Shown one piece after another: positions 41,363 through 54,129 of a stretch of DNA of 64,000 nt; the first letter of the stretch is position 1; the number at the start of each line of letters is the position of its first letter. The stretch spans positions 11,228,748 through 11,292,747 of the forward strand of contig JARWKL010000006.1 of assembly GCA_029961685.1 (NCBI GenBank), in the 5' to 3' direction. The translations under genes and the position numbers were made by a program. Source of the stretch: Aristolochia californica (Eukaryota; Streptophyta; Magnoliopsida; Piperales; Aristolochiaceae). The notes beneath the pieces were generated by a model. The model was not told the DNA's origin. It saw only the letters and a list, made by a program, of their open reading frames with translations, and ran no database searches.

Positions 41363-44300
41363 CTAGTGGAATTTTCCAAACTTGGATATCAAAACTTTCA
41401 TGTTCATTTGTGGTGTGTGAATTAATTTTATTTACTTACATTTTTTTTTGTTTTAATTTTTTTGCATACATAAACTCTAAAATTTTTATTTTTTTGTGAT
41501 CTATTTGCATTTTTATCTCTTTGTTTATGAGTAAAGGGAAAAGTGAAAACTCAAGTTTTGTTTAAGAAAAAGTATACATCTAATATGGAGATGCACAAAT
41601 GTAGAGAGATAATTCCAAAAAATTTCCGTCTTTTTTAAGGATTGAAAACTCTTTCTATTTTTTATCTATTAGGTTTTGCAATTGTTGGGAAAAATGTGAG
41701 GCGGGGGATTTTTAACTGAGTGTTGACTACCCGTCCATAAGTCATTTATTACAAAAATATATCCCATTGTGCATGATTGACCGATAAATCATTTTATAAT
41801 CATCTATGATTGTTAGGTCATCTTTTTTGTTATTGGCAAAAATAATGTCTTGTTTGTCTCAGGTAAATATCCCACATCATGTTCACTTGAGAATTTAATG
41901 AGGTTTGGATCCCATAGCTCATTTTAATCTTTAACATGTTTCAACCATGCATATCCATATTTAAAACATGTGTAGGATCTATTATAAATCTCTTTCTTAT
42001 AAAATTCCAAGCTATTATGGTAAAACTAGTGGAATTTCCAAAACTTGTATATAAAAACTTTCATGTTCATTTGTGGTGTGTGAATAAAATTTCTTTACTT
42101 ACATTTGTTTTTGTTTTAATTTTTTTGCATACATAAACTCTAAAATTTATTTTTTTTGTGATCTATTTGCCTTTTTATCTCTTTGTTTATGAGTAAAGGG
42201 AAAAGTGAAAACTCAAGTTTTGATTTAAGAAAAAAGTATACATCTAAAATGAAAATGCACAAATGTAGAGAGAGATAATTCCTAAGAGTGTTCGTAATAT
42301 TTAGGGATTTAAAAGTCTTTCTAGGTTTTATATATTAGTTTTCGCAATCATCGGGAAAAGGGGGAGACGGGGGATTTTTAACTGAGTGTTGACTCCCTGT
42401 CCATAAGTTATTTCTTAAAAAAATATATCCCATTATGCATGATTGACTGATAAATCATTTTAAAATCATCTATGATTGTTCGGTTATCTTTTTTGTAATT
42501 GGCAAAAATAATGGCTTGTTTGTCTCGGCTAAATATCCCACAGCATGTTCACTTGAGAATTTAATAAAGTTAGGATCCCATAGGTCATTTACATCTTTAA
42601 CATGTTTCAACCATACATATCCATGTTTAAAACATGTGTTGGATCTATTAGAAATCTCTTTCTTACAAAATTCCAAGCTATTAGGGTTGAACAAGTGGAA
42701 TTTCCCAAACTTAGATATCAAAATTTTCGTGTTCATTTGTGGTATGTGAATAAATTTTCTTTACTTACATTTTCTTTTTTAAAATTTTTTGCACACAAAA
42801 ACTCTAAAATTTTCATTTTGTTGTGATATATTTGCCTTTTTATCTCTTTGTTTATGAGTAAAGGGAAAACTGAAAACTCATGTTTCGATTTAAGAAAAAA
42901 GTATACATCTAAAATGGAAATGCACAAATGTAGAGAGATAATTCCAAAAAAAATTTGTCATTTTTAGGGATTGCACTCTTTCTTGTTTTTATATTAGGTT
43001 TTGCAATCGTTAGGAAAAGGGGGTGGCAGGGAATTTTTAACTGAGTGTTGACTACCAGTCCATAAGTCATTTCTTACAAAAATATATCCCGTTATGCATG
43101 ATTGATAGATAAATCACATTACAATCATCTACGATTGTTACGGTAGCTTTTTTGTAAATGGGAAAAATAATGGCTTGTTTGACTTGTGTAATTATCCCAC
43201 CGCACGTTCACATGTTAATTTAGTGAGGTTTGGATCCCATAGCTCATTTGCATCTATAACATGTTTCAAGCATGCATATCCATATTTAAAATATGTGTAG
43301 GATCAATTAGAAATATCATTCTTACAAAATTCACAAGCTTTTACGGTTGAACTAGTGGAAATTCCCAAACAAGGATATCAAAACATTTATGTTCATTTGT
43401 GGTGTGTGAATAAATGTTCTTTACTTACGTTTGTTTTTTTTAAAATTTTTTGCATACATTAACTCTAAAATTTTCATTTTGTTGTGATCTTTTTGCCTTT
43501 AATCTCTTTGTTTACAAGATAAAGGGAAAAGTGAGAACTCAAGTTTTTATTTAAGAAAAAAGTATACATGTAAAATGGAAATGCACAAATGTAGAGAGAG
43601 ATAATTCCAAAAAGTGTCCGTAATTTTTAGGGATTGCAAACTCTTTCTTGTTTTTATATATTAGGTTTCACAATCATCCGAAAAAAGGAGGAGGCATGGG
43701 ATTTTTAACTGAGGGTGGACTCCCAATCCATAAGTCATTTCATACAAAAATAGAGCCCGTTTCGCATAAATGAAAGATAAATCACTTTAAAATCATCTAT
43801 GGTTTTTAGGTCTGTTTTTTTTTAAATGGGCAAAATAATGGCTTGTTTGACTCGGGTAAATATCCCACTGCACGTTCACTTGAGAATTTAATGAGGTTTG
43901 GATCCCATAGGTCATTTGCATCTTTAACATGTTTCAAGCATGTGTATCCATATTTAAAACATATGTAGGATCGAGTAGAAATCTCTTTCTTATAAAATTC
44001 CAAGCTATTAGGGTTGAACTAGTGGAATTTCCAAAACTTGGATATCAAAATGTTTGTGTTCATTTTTGGTGTGTGAATAAATTTTCTTTACTTCCATTTG
44101 TTGTTGTTTTATATTTTTTTCATACATAAACTCTAAAATTGTCAAATTATTGTGAGCTATTTGCCTTTTATCTCGTTGTTTATGAGATAAAGGGAAATAT
44201 GAAAACTCAAGTTTTGATTTAAGAAAAAAGTATACATCTAAACTGGAAATGCACAAATGTAGAGAGAGATAATTCTAAAAAGTGTTCGTAATTTTTGGCA

Positions 44301-44670
44301 TTGCAAACTCTTTCTAGTTTTTATATATTCGGTTTCACAATAGTTCGAAAAAAGGGGGAGGCGTGGGATTTTTAACTGAGGGTTAACTCCAAATCTATAT
44401 GTCATTTCATACAAATATATAGCCCGTTACGCATGTATGACATATAAATCACTTTACAATCATATATCTTTTCTAGGTCTACTTTTCTGTAAATGGCCAA
44501 AATAATCGCTTGTTTGACTTGGGTAAATATTCCACCGCACATTCACTTGAGAATTTAATGAGGTTTGGATTCCATTGGTTATTGGCATCTTTAACATGTT
44601 TCAGGCAAGCATATCCACATTTAAAACATGTGTAGGACCAATTAGAAATCTTCTTTTTTTAAAATTCCAA

Positions 44671-44694
44671 GCTATTAGGGTTGCTATTAGGGTT
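44671..44694 (+). repeat. 12-bp tandem duplication
   Basis: GCTATTAGGGTT occurs twice in direct succession within a segment that is single in every other unit seen. It is a simple slippage event. Confidence 0.9.
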
Positions 44695-47600
44695 GAACTA
44701 GTGGAATTTCCCAAACTTGGATATCAAAACGTTTTTGTTCATTTGTAGTGTGTGAATAAATTTTCTTTACTTAAATTTGTTGTTTTTTTTAATTTTTTGC
44801 ATACATAAACTATAAAATTTTCATGTTGTTGTGATCTATTTGCCTTTTTATTTCTTTTTTTACGAGATAGAGGAAAAAGTGAAAACTCAAGTTTTGATTT
44901 CAGAAAACAATATACATCTAAAATAGATATGCAATAATGTCGAGTGATATAGTTCCAAAAAGTATCCGTATTTTTAAGGGATTGCAAACTCTTTCTAGTT
45001 TTTATATATTAGCTTTTTCAATCATTGGGAAAAGGGGGAGGCGGGGGATTTTTAATTGAGTGTTGACTACCAATCCATTAGTCATTTCTTACAAAAATAT
45101 AGCCCGTTACGTATGATTGACCGATAAATCACTTTACAATCATCAATGATTTTTAGGTCAGCTTTTTTGTAAATAGGAAAAATAATGGCTTGTTTGATTC
45201 GGGTAAATATCCCACCGCACATTTTCTTGATAATTTAATGAGGTTTGGATCCCTTCAGTCATTTTTATCTTTAACATGTTTCAAAAATGCATATCCATAT
45301 TTAAAACATGTGTAGGGTCAAATAGAAATCAATTTCTTTTAAAATTCCAAGCTATTAGGGTTGAACTAGTGGAATTTCCCAAACTTGGATATCAAAACGT
45401 TTATGTTCATTTGTGGTGAGTGAATAAATTTTCTTTACTTCCATTTGCTGTTGTTTTAAATTTTTTGCATACATAAGCACTAAAATTTCTTTTTGTTGTG
45501 AGCTATTTGCCTTTTATATCTTTATTTACGAGATATTGGGAAAAGTGAAAACTCAAGTTTTGATTTAAGAAAAAAGTATAAAAATAAAATTGAAATGCAC
45601 AAATGTTGAGAGAGATAATTCTAAAAAGAGTCTGTAATTTTAAGGGATTGCAAAGTCTTTCTAGTTTTTATGTACTAGGTTTCGCAATCGTCGAGAAAAG
45701 GGGGAGGCAGGGGATTTTTAATTGAGTGTTGACTCCCAATCTATACGTCATTTTTTACAAAAAATATAGCTCGTTACATATATGTGACAGATAAATCACT
45801 TTACAATCATCTATGATTTTTACGTCAGTTTTTGTGTAAATGGGCAAAATAATGGCTTGTTTGACTCGGGTAAATATCCCACGGCACGTTCACTTGAGAA
45901 TTTAATGAGGTTTGGATCCCGTAGGTCATTTGCATCTTTAACATGTTTCAAGCACGCATAACCTTATTTAAAACATGTGCAAGACCAAATAGAAATCTCT
46001 CTCTTATAAAATTCCAAGCAATTAGGATTGAACAAGAGGAATTTCTCAAACTTGGATATCAAAACGTTTGTGTTCATTTATGGCGTGTGAATAAATTTTC
46101 TTTCCTTACATTTGTTGTTGTTTTAAATTTTTTGCAAACATAAACTCTAAAATTTTCATTTTGTTGCGATCTATTTGCTTTTTATCTCTTTGTTTATGAG
46201 ATAAAGGGAAAAGTGAAAACTCAAATTTTGGTTTAAGAAAAAAGCACACATCTAAAATGAAAATGCACAAATGTAGAGAGAGATAATTCCAAAGAGTGTC
46301 CATAATTTTAAGAGATTGCAAAGTCTTTCTAGTTTTTATATATAAGGTTTCATAATCATCGAGAAAAGGGGGAGGCGGGGGATTTTTAACTGAGTGTTGA
46401 CTCCCAATCCATAAGTCATATCTTAAAAAAATATAGCCCTTTACGCATGATTGACCGATAAATAACTATACAATCATATATGATTTTTAGGTCAACGTTT
46501 TTTGTAAATGGGCAAAATAATGGCTTGTTTGACTCTGGTAAATATCCCACCGCACGTTCACTTTAGAATTTAATGATGTTTGGATCCCAAAGGTCATTTA
46601 CATCTTTAACATGTCTCAAGCATGCATATCCACATTTAAAACATGTGTAGGATCATTTAGAAATCTCCATCTTATAAAATTCCAAGCTATTAGGGCTGAA
46701 CTAGTGGAAATTCCCAAACTTGGATATCAAAACGTTTGTGTTCATTTGTGGGGTGTGAATAATTCTTCTTTACTTACATTTTTTGTTGTTTTAAAGTTTT
46801 TGCATACATAAACTCAAAATTTTTTATTTTGTTGTGATCTATTTGCCTTTATCTCTCTATTTATGAGATAAAGGGAAAAGTGAAAACTATAGTTTTTATT
46901 TAAGAAAAAAGTATACATCTAAAATGGAAATGCACAAATGTAGAGAGAGATAATTCCAAAAAAAAATTGTAATTTTTTGGGATTGTAAACTCTTTCTAGT
47001 TTTTATATATTTGGTTTTGCAATCTTCAGGAAAAGGGGGAGGCGGGGGATTTTGAACAGAATTTTAACTCCCAATCCATAAGTCATTTCGTACAAAAATA
47101 TAGCCCGTTACACATGATTGACCGATTAATCACTTTACAATCATCTATGATTGTTAGGTCAGCTTTTTTGTAAATGGGCAAAATAATCGCTTTTTGGCTC
47201 GAGTAAATATCTCACAGCACATTCACTTGAGAATTTAATAAGGTTTGGATCCAAGAGGTCATTTGCATCTTTAACTTGTTTCAAACATGCATATCCCTAT
47301 TTAAAAAATGTGTAGGATCAATCAGAAATCTCTTTCCTGTAAAATTCAAAGCGATTAGGGTTGAACTAGTGGAATTTGCCAAACTTGGATATCAAAACTT
47401 TTGTGTTCATTTGTGGTGTGTGAATAAATTTTCTTTACTTACATTTGTTGTTGTTTTAAATTTTTTGCTTACATAAAATTTTAAAGTTTCAATTTGTAGT
47501 GATCTATTTGCATTTATTTCTCATTTTACGAGATAAAGGGAAAAAGGAAAACTCAAGTTTTGATTTATGAAAAAAGTATACATCTAAAATGGAAATGCTC

Positions 47601-49261
47601 AAATATAGAGATAGATAATTCAAAAACGTGTTTGTTATTTTTAGGGATTGCAAACTCTTTCTAGGTATTATATATTAGGTTTTTCAATCATCGGGGAAAG
47701 GACTAGGCGGGGGATTTTGATCTAAGTGTTGACTCCCAATCCATAGGTCATTTCTTACAAAAATATAGCCCGTTATGCATGATTGACCGATAACTCATTT
47801 TACAATCATCAATGATTTTTTGGTCATCTTTTTTGTAATTGGCCAAAATAATGGCTTGTTTGACTCGTGTAATTATCCCACCGCATGTTCACATTAGAAT
47901 TTAATGAGGTTTGGATCCCATAGGTCATTTGCATCTTTAACATGTTTCAACCATGCATATCCATATTTAAAACATGTGTAGGATCAATTAGGAATCTCTT
48001 TCTTATAAAATTCCAAGCTATTAGGGTTGAACTAGTCGAATTTCCAAAACTTGGATATAAAAACTTGTGTTCATTTGTGGTGTGTGAATAAATTTTCTTT
48101 ACTTACATTTGTTGTTGTTTTAAATTTTTTGCCTACATAAACTCTTAAATTTTCATTTCTTTGTGATCTATTTGCCTTTCTTTCTTTTTGTTTACGAGAT
48201 AAATAGAAAAGTGAAAACTCAAGTTTTGATTTAAGAAAAAAGTATACATCTAAAATGAAAATGCACAAATATAGAGAGAGATAATTCCAAAAAGTTTTCG
48301 TAATTTTTAGAGATTGAAAACTAGTTTTTATTTATTAGGTTTTGCAATAATCAAGAAAAGGCGAAGGAGGGGGATTTTTAACCGAGTGTTATCTCCCAAT
48401 CCATAGGTCATTTCTTACAAAAATATAACCTGGTACGTATGATTGACCGATAAACCACTTTACAATCTTCTATGATTGTTTGTTCAGTTTTTTTTTTGTA
48501 AATGGGCTAAATAATGGCTTGTTTGACTCGGATAAATATTTCACTGCACGTTCTATTGCGAATTTAATGCGGTTTGGATCCCATTGTTCACTTGCATATT
48601 TAATATGTTTCAAGCATGCATATGCATATTTAAGACATGTAGGACAATTAGAAATCTCTTTCTTTTAAAATTCCAAGCTATTAGGGTTGAATTATTGGAA
48701 TTTCCCAAACTTGGATATCAAAACCTTTGTGTTCATTTGTGGTGTGAGCATAAATTTTCTTTACTTACATTTGTTGTTGATTTAAATTTTTTGCATACAT
48801 AAACTCTAAAATTTTCATTTTGTTGTGAGCTATTTGCCTTTTATCTATTTGTTTACAAGATAAAGGGAAAAGTGAAAACTCAAGTTTTGATTTAAGAAAA
48901 AAGTATACATGTAAAATGGAAATGCACAAATGTAGAGAGAGCCAATTCCTAAAAGTGTTCATAATTTTTAGGGATTGCAAAGTCTTTCTAGTTTTAATAT
49001 ATTTGGTTTCACAATCCTCGAGATAAGGGGGAGGCGGGGGATTTTGATCTGAGTGTTGACTCCTAATCAATAAGTCATTTCTTACAAAATATAGCCCGTT
49101 CCGCATGATTGATAGATAAATCATTTTACAATCGTATATGATTTTTAGGTCAATTATTTTGTAAATGAACAAAATAGTGGCTTGTTTCACTCGGGTAAAT
49201 ATCTCACCACATGTTCACTTGAGAATTTAATGAGGTTTGAATCCCATATGTCATTTGCCTC

Positions 49262-49278
49262 TTTAACATGTGTAGGAT
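49262..49278. other. Short deletion (~35 bp) between direct repeats
   Basis: TTTAACATG runs straight into TGTAGGATCAATT. The normal unit has AACATGT twice, separated by the GCATGC loop. Here one copy and the loop are gone, which fits slippage or recombination between the direct repeats. Confidence 0.85.
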
Positions 49279-50983
49279 CAATTAGAAATCTCTTTCTTAT
49301 AAAATTCCAAGCTATTAGGGTTGAACTATTGGAAATTCCCAAACATCGATATCAAAACGTATGTGTTCATTTGTGGTGTGTTAATAAATGTTCTTTACTT
49401 AAATTTGTTATTTTTTAAAAAAATTTGCATACATAAACTCTAAAATTTTCATTTTATTGTGATCTTTTTGCGTTTATCTCTCTGTTTACAAGATAAACTA
49501 AAATGTGAAAACTCAAGTTTTTATTTAAGGAAAACATTTACAACAAAAATAAAAATGCACGAATGTCGAGTGAGATAATTCCAAAAAGTGTTCATACTTT
49601 TTAGGGATTGCAAACTCTTTCTAGTTTTAATATATTAGGTTTTGGAATCATCAGGAAAAGGGGGAGCGGGGGATTTTTAACTGAGTGTTGACTCCCAATC
49701 CGTAAGTCATTTCTTAAAAAAATATATCGTGTTACGCATGATTGATCGATAAATCACTTTACCATCTATGATTGTTACATCTGTTTTTTTGTAAATGGGC
49801 AAAATAATGTCTTTTTTGACTCAAGTAAATATCCCCCAACATATTCACTTGAGAATTTATTGAGATTTGGATCAAAAAGATCATTTGCATCTTTGACATG
49901 TTTCTTGCATGCATATCCATATTTAAGACATGTGTTGGATCAATTAGAAATCTCTTTCTTATAAAATTCCAAGCTATTAGGGTTGAACTAGTGGAATTTT
50001 GCAAACTTGGATGTCAAAAATTATGTGTTCATTTGTGGTGTGTGAATAAATCTTCTTTACTTCCATTTGTTGTTGTTTTAAATTTTTTGCATACATAAAT
50101 TCTAAAATTTTCATTTTGTTGTGAGCTTTTTGCCTTTTATCTCCTTGCTTATGAGATAAAGGGAAAAGTGAAAACTCAAGTTTTGATTTAAGAAAAAAGT
50201 ATACATCTAAATTGAAAATGCACAAATGTTGAGAGAGATAATTCCAAAGAGTGTCCATAATTTTTAGGTATTACAAAGTCTTTCTAGTTTTTATATATTA
50301 GATTTCGCAACCATTGAGAAAAGGGGAGGCGAGGAATTTTTAACTGAGTGTTGACTCCCAATCCATAAGTCATATATTAAAAAAATATAGCCCGTTACAC
50401 ATGTTTGACCGATAAATAACTTTACAATCATATATGATTTTTAGGTCAACTTTTTCGTAAATGGGCAAAATAATGGCTTGTTTGACTCGGGTAAATATCC
50501 CACCGCACGTTCACATGAGAATTTAATGAGGTTTGGATCCAAGAGGTCATTTGCATCTTTGACATGTTTCAAGCATGCATATCCATATTTAAAACATGTG
50601 TTGGATCAATTAGAAATATTTTTCTTATAAAATTCCAAGCTATTAGGGTTGAACTAGTGGAATTTCCCAAACTTGGATATCAAAACTTTTGTGTTCATTT
50701 TTGGTGTGTGTATGAATTTTTTTTTCTTACATTTGTTGTTGTTTTAAATTTTTTGCATACATAAACTCCAAAATTTTCATTTTGTTGTGATCTATTTGTC
50801 TTAATCTCTCTATTTTTGAGATAAAGGGAAAAGTGAAAACTACAGTTTTGATTTAAGAAAAAAGTATACATCTAAAATAGAAATGCACAAGTGTAGAGAG
50901 AGGGATAATTCCAAAAAGTTTTTTGTAATTTTTAGGGATTGCAAACTCTTTCTAGTTTTTAAATATTACGTTTTGCAATCGTC

Positions 50984-51003
50984 GGGAAAAGGGGGAGGCG
51001 GGG
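50984..51003 (+). other. G-rich block of the monomer (example copy), possible two-tetrad G-quadruplex
   Basis: GGGAAAAGGGGGAGGCGGGG on the plus strand is the only G-rich patch in an otherwise AT-rich unit. It recurs once per monomer with small changes across the whole array. Four G-tracts are present but one has only two Gs, so at best a two-tetrad quadruplex is expected from the standard rule. All copies put the G-rich strand on the same strand. Confidence 0.7.
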
Positions 51004-54000
51004 ATTTTTAACTGAATGTTAACTCCCAATCCATAAGTCATTTCGTACAAAAATATAGACGATTACGCATGATTGACCGATAAATTACTTAACAATCATC
51101 TATCATTGTTAGGTCACCTTTTTTTAAAATGGGCAAAATAATGGCTTTATGACTCGGGTAAATATTCCACAGCACGTTCATTTAAGAATTTAATGAGGTT
51201 TTGATCCAAGAGGTCATTTCCATCTTTAACATGTTTCAAGCCTGCATATCCATATTTAAAACATGTATAGGATCAATTAGAAATCTCTTTCCTGTAAAAT
51301 TCAAAGCTATTCAGGTTGAACTAGTGGAATTTGCCAAACTTAGATATCAAAAATTTTATGTTCTTTTGTGGTGTGTCAATAATTTTTATTTACTTACATT
51401 TGTTGTTGTTTTAAAATTCTTGCCTACATAAACTCTAAAATTTCATTTTGTTGTGATATTTGCCTTTTATTTCTTTCTTTACGAGATTGAAGGAAAAATG
51501 AAAACTCAAGTTTTGTTTTAAGAAAAAAGTATACATCTAAAATGGAAATGCAACAATGTTGAGTGATATAATTCCAAAAAGTGTCCTTATTTTTAAGGGA
51601 TTGCAAACTCTTTTTATTTTTTATATATTAGGTTTTACAATCGTCAGGAATTAGGGGAGGCGGGGAATTTTTAATTGAGTGTTGACTCCTAATCCATTAG
51701 TCATTTCTTATAAAAATATAGCCCATTACGCATGATTGACCGATAAATCGCTTTACAATCATCTAAGATTTTTGTGTTAGTTTTTTTTAAAATAGGAAAA
51801 TAATGGCTAGTTTTACTCAGGAAAATATCCCACCACACATTCACTTGAGAATTTAATGAGGTTTGGATCCTATGGGTCATTTTCATCTTTAACAAGTTTC
51901 AAACTTGCATATCCATATTTAAAACATGTGTAGAAATCTCTTTCCTATAAAATTCCAAGCCATTAGGGTTAAAATAGTCAAATTTCCCAAACTTGGATAC
52001 CAAAAATTTTGTGTTCATTTGTGGTGTATGAATAAATTTTCTTTACTTACATTTGTTGTATTTTTAAATTTTTTTCATACATCAACTCTAAAATTTTCTT
52101 TTTGTTGTGATCTATTTGCATTTATCTCTCTGTTTACGAGGTAAAGGGGAAAGTGAAAACTCAGGTTTTGATTTAAGAAAAAAGTAAACATCTAAAATGG
52201 AAATGTACAAATTTAGAGAGAGATAATTTCAAAAAGTATTTGTAATTTTTAGGGCTTGCAAAATTTTTCTAGTTTTTATATATTAGGTTTTGCAATCGCC
52301 AGGAAAAGGGGGAGGCGGGGAATTTATAACTGAGTGTTGATGCGCAATCCATTACTCATTTCTTACAAAAATATGGCCCATTATGCATGATTGATTGATA
52401 AATCACTTTACAATCATCTATAATGGTTAGATTTTTTTTTTTTAAATGGGCAAAATAATGGTTTTTTTTACTCGGGTAAATATCCCACTGGACGTTCACT
52501 TGAGAATTTATTGAGATTTAGAACCAAGAGGTCATTTGCATCTTTGACATGTTTCAAGTGTGCATATCCATATTTAAAACATGTGTTGGATCAATTAGAA
52601 ATCTCTTTCTTATAAAATTCCTAGCTATTAGGGTTGAACTTGTGGAATTTCCCAAACTTGGATATCAAAACTTTTGTGTTCATTTGTAGTGTGTGTATGA
52701 ATTTTCTTTGCTTACATTTGTTGTTGTTTTAAATTTTTTTCATACATAAACTCTAAAATTTTCTTTTTGTTGTGATCTATTTGCCTTTATCTCTCTATTT
52801 ATAAGATAAGGAAAAAATGAAAACTACAATTTTGATTTAAGAAAAAAGTATACATCTAAAATTGAAATGCACAAATGTAGAGAGAGATCATTCCAAAAAG
52901 TTTTTGTAATTTTTAGGGATTGCAAACTCTTTCTAGTTTTTATATATTAAGTTTTACAATCGTCAAGAAAAGGGGGAGGCGGGGGATTTTTAACTGAATG
53001 TTAACTCCCAATCCATAAGTCATATCGTACAAAAATATAGGCCGTTACGCATGATTGACCGATAACTCACTTTACAATCATCTATGATTGTTAGGTCAGC
53101 ATTTTTTTAAATGGCAAAATAATGGCTTTTTTACTCGGGTAAATATCCCACATCACGTTCACTTGAGAATTTAATGAGGTTTGGATCCAAGAGGTCATTT
53201 TCATCTTTAACATATTTCAAGCATGCATATCCCAATTTAAAAAATGTGTAGGATCAATTAGAAATCTCTTTCCTGTAAAATTCAAAGCTATTAGGGTTGA
53301 ACTAGTGGAATTTGCCAAACTTGGATATTAAAACTTTTGTGTTCATTTGTGGTGTGTGAATAAATTTTCTTTACTTACATTTGCTATTTTTTTAATTTTT
53401 TGCATACATAAACTTTTAAAGTTTTATATTGTTGTGATCTTTTTTCCTTTCTCTCTCTTTTTACGAGATAAAAGGAACAGGGAAAACTCAAGTTTTGATT
53501 TATGAAAAAAGTATACATCTAAAATGGAAATACTCAAATATAGAGATAGATAATTCCTAAAAGTTTTCGTTATTTTTAGGGACTGCAAACTCTTTCTAGG
53601 TATTATATATTAGGTTTTGCAATCGTCGGAAAAGGGGCTAGGCAGGGGATTTTCATCTAAGTGTTGACTCACAATCCATAGGTCATTTCTTACAAAAATG
53701 TAGCCCGTTACGCATGATTAACCGATAAATCATTTTGCAATAATCAATGATTGTTTGGTCATCTTTTTTGTAATTGGTCTAAATAATGGCTTGTTTGACT
53801 CGTGTAATTATCCCACCACAAATTCACTTGAGAATTTTATGAGGTTTGAATCCCATAGGTCATTTGCATCATTAACATGTTTCAGGCATGCATATCTGTA
53901 TTTAAAACATGTGTAGGATCAATAAGAAATTACTTTCATATAAAACTCCATGCTATTAGGGTTGAACTAGTCGAATTTCCCAAACTTGGATATCAAAACG

Positions 54001-54129
54001 TTTGTGTTCATTTCTGGTGTGAGAATAAACGTTGTTTACTTACATTTGCTGTTGTTTTCATACATAAACTCTAAAATTTTCATTTGGTTGTGATCTATTT
54101 GGCTTTTATCTATTTTTTAAGAGATAAAG

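Larger units (their letters stand above)
40886..46869 (+). repeat. Mosaic monomers, mostly single-unit relationships
   Basis: Ordinary units with several links to distant ones: the unit at 40905 resembles the one at 45276 (TTTCAAAAATGC, GAAATCAATTTC, GAGATAATGGG versus GAGATATTGGG), and part of the unit at 44596 resembles that at 51228 (offset ~6635 bp). A ~304-bp deletion lies near 41355. A 12-bp tandem duplication of GCTATTAGGGTT is at 44671-44694. Confidence 0.75.
46870..54129 (+). repeat. Nested higher-order units at ~2.0, ~4.0, ~5.9 and ~6.6 kb offsets
   Basis: One distinctive piece is present three times, at ~46870-47470, ~50830-51430 and ~52800-53400. It has GAAAACTA(T/C)A, AATTTTAACTCCC or AATGTTAACTCCC, GATCCAAGAGGTC, TTTCCTGTAAAATTCAAAGC and GAATTTGCCAAACTT. 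The following pieces at ~47530-48000 and ~53470-53930 also match (CTCAAATATAGAGATAGATAATTC, CTAGGTATTATATATTAGG, GACTCGTGTAATTATCCC). Offsets of ~1984, ~3955 and ~5939 bp show overlapping rounds of amplification rather than one clean higher-order repeat. Confidence 0.78.

Noticed and set aside
48765..49190. Longest ORF inside the array (141 codons, minus strand)
   Set aside because: It is an antisense frame running across most of one monomer and open by chance. Neighbouring monomers have stops or frameshifts in the same frame, and the peptide has no known motif.
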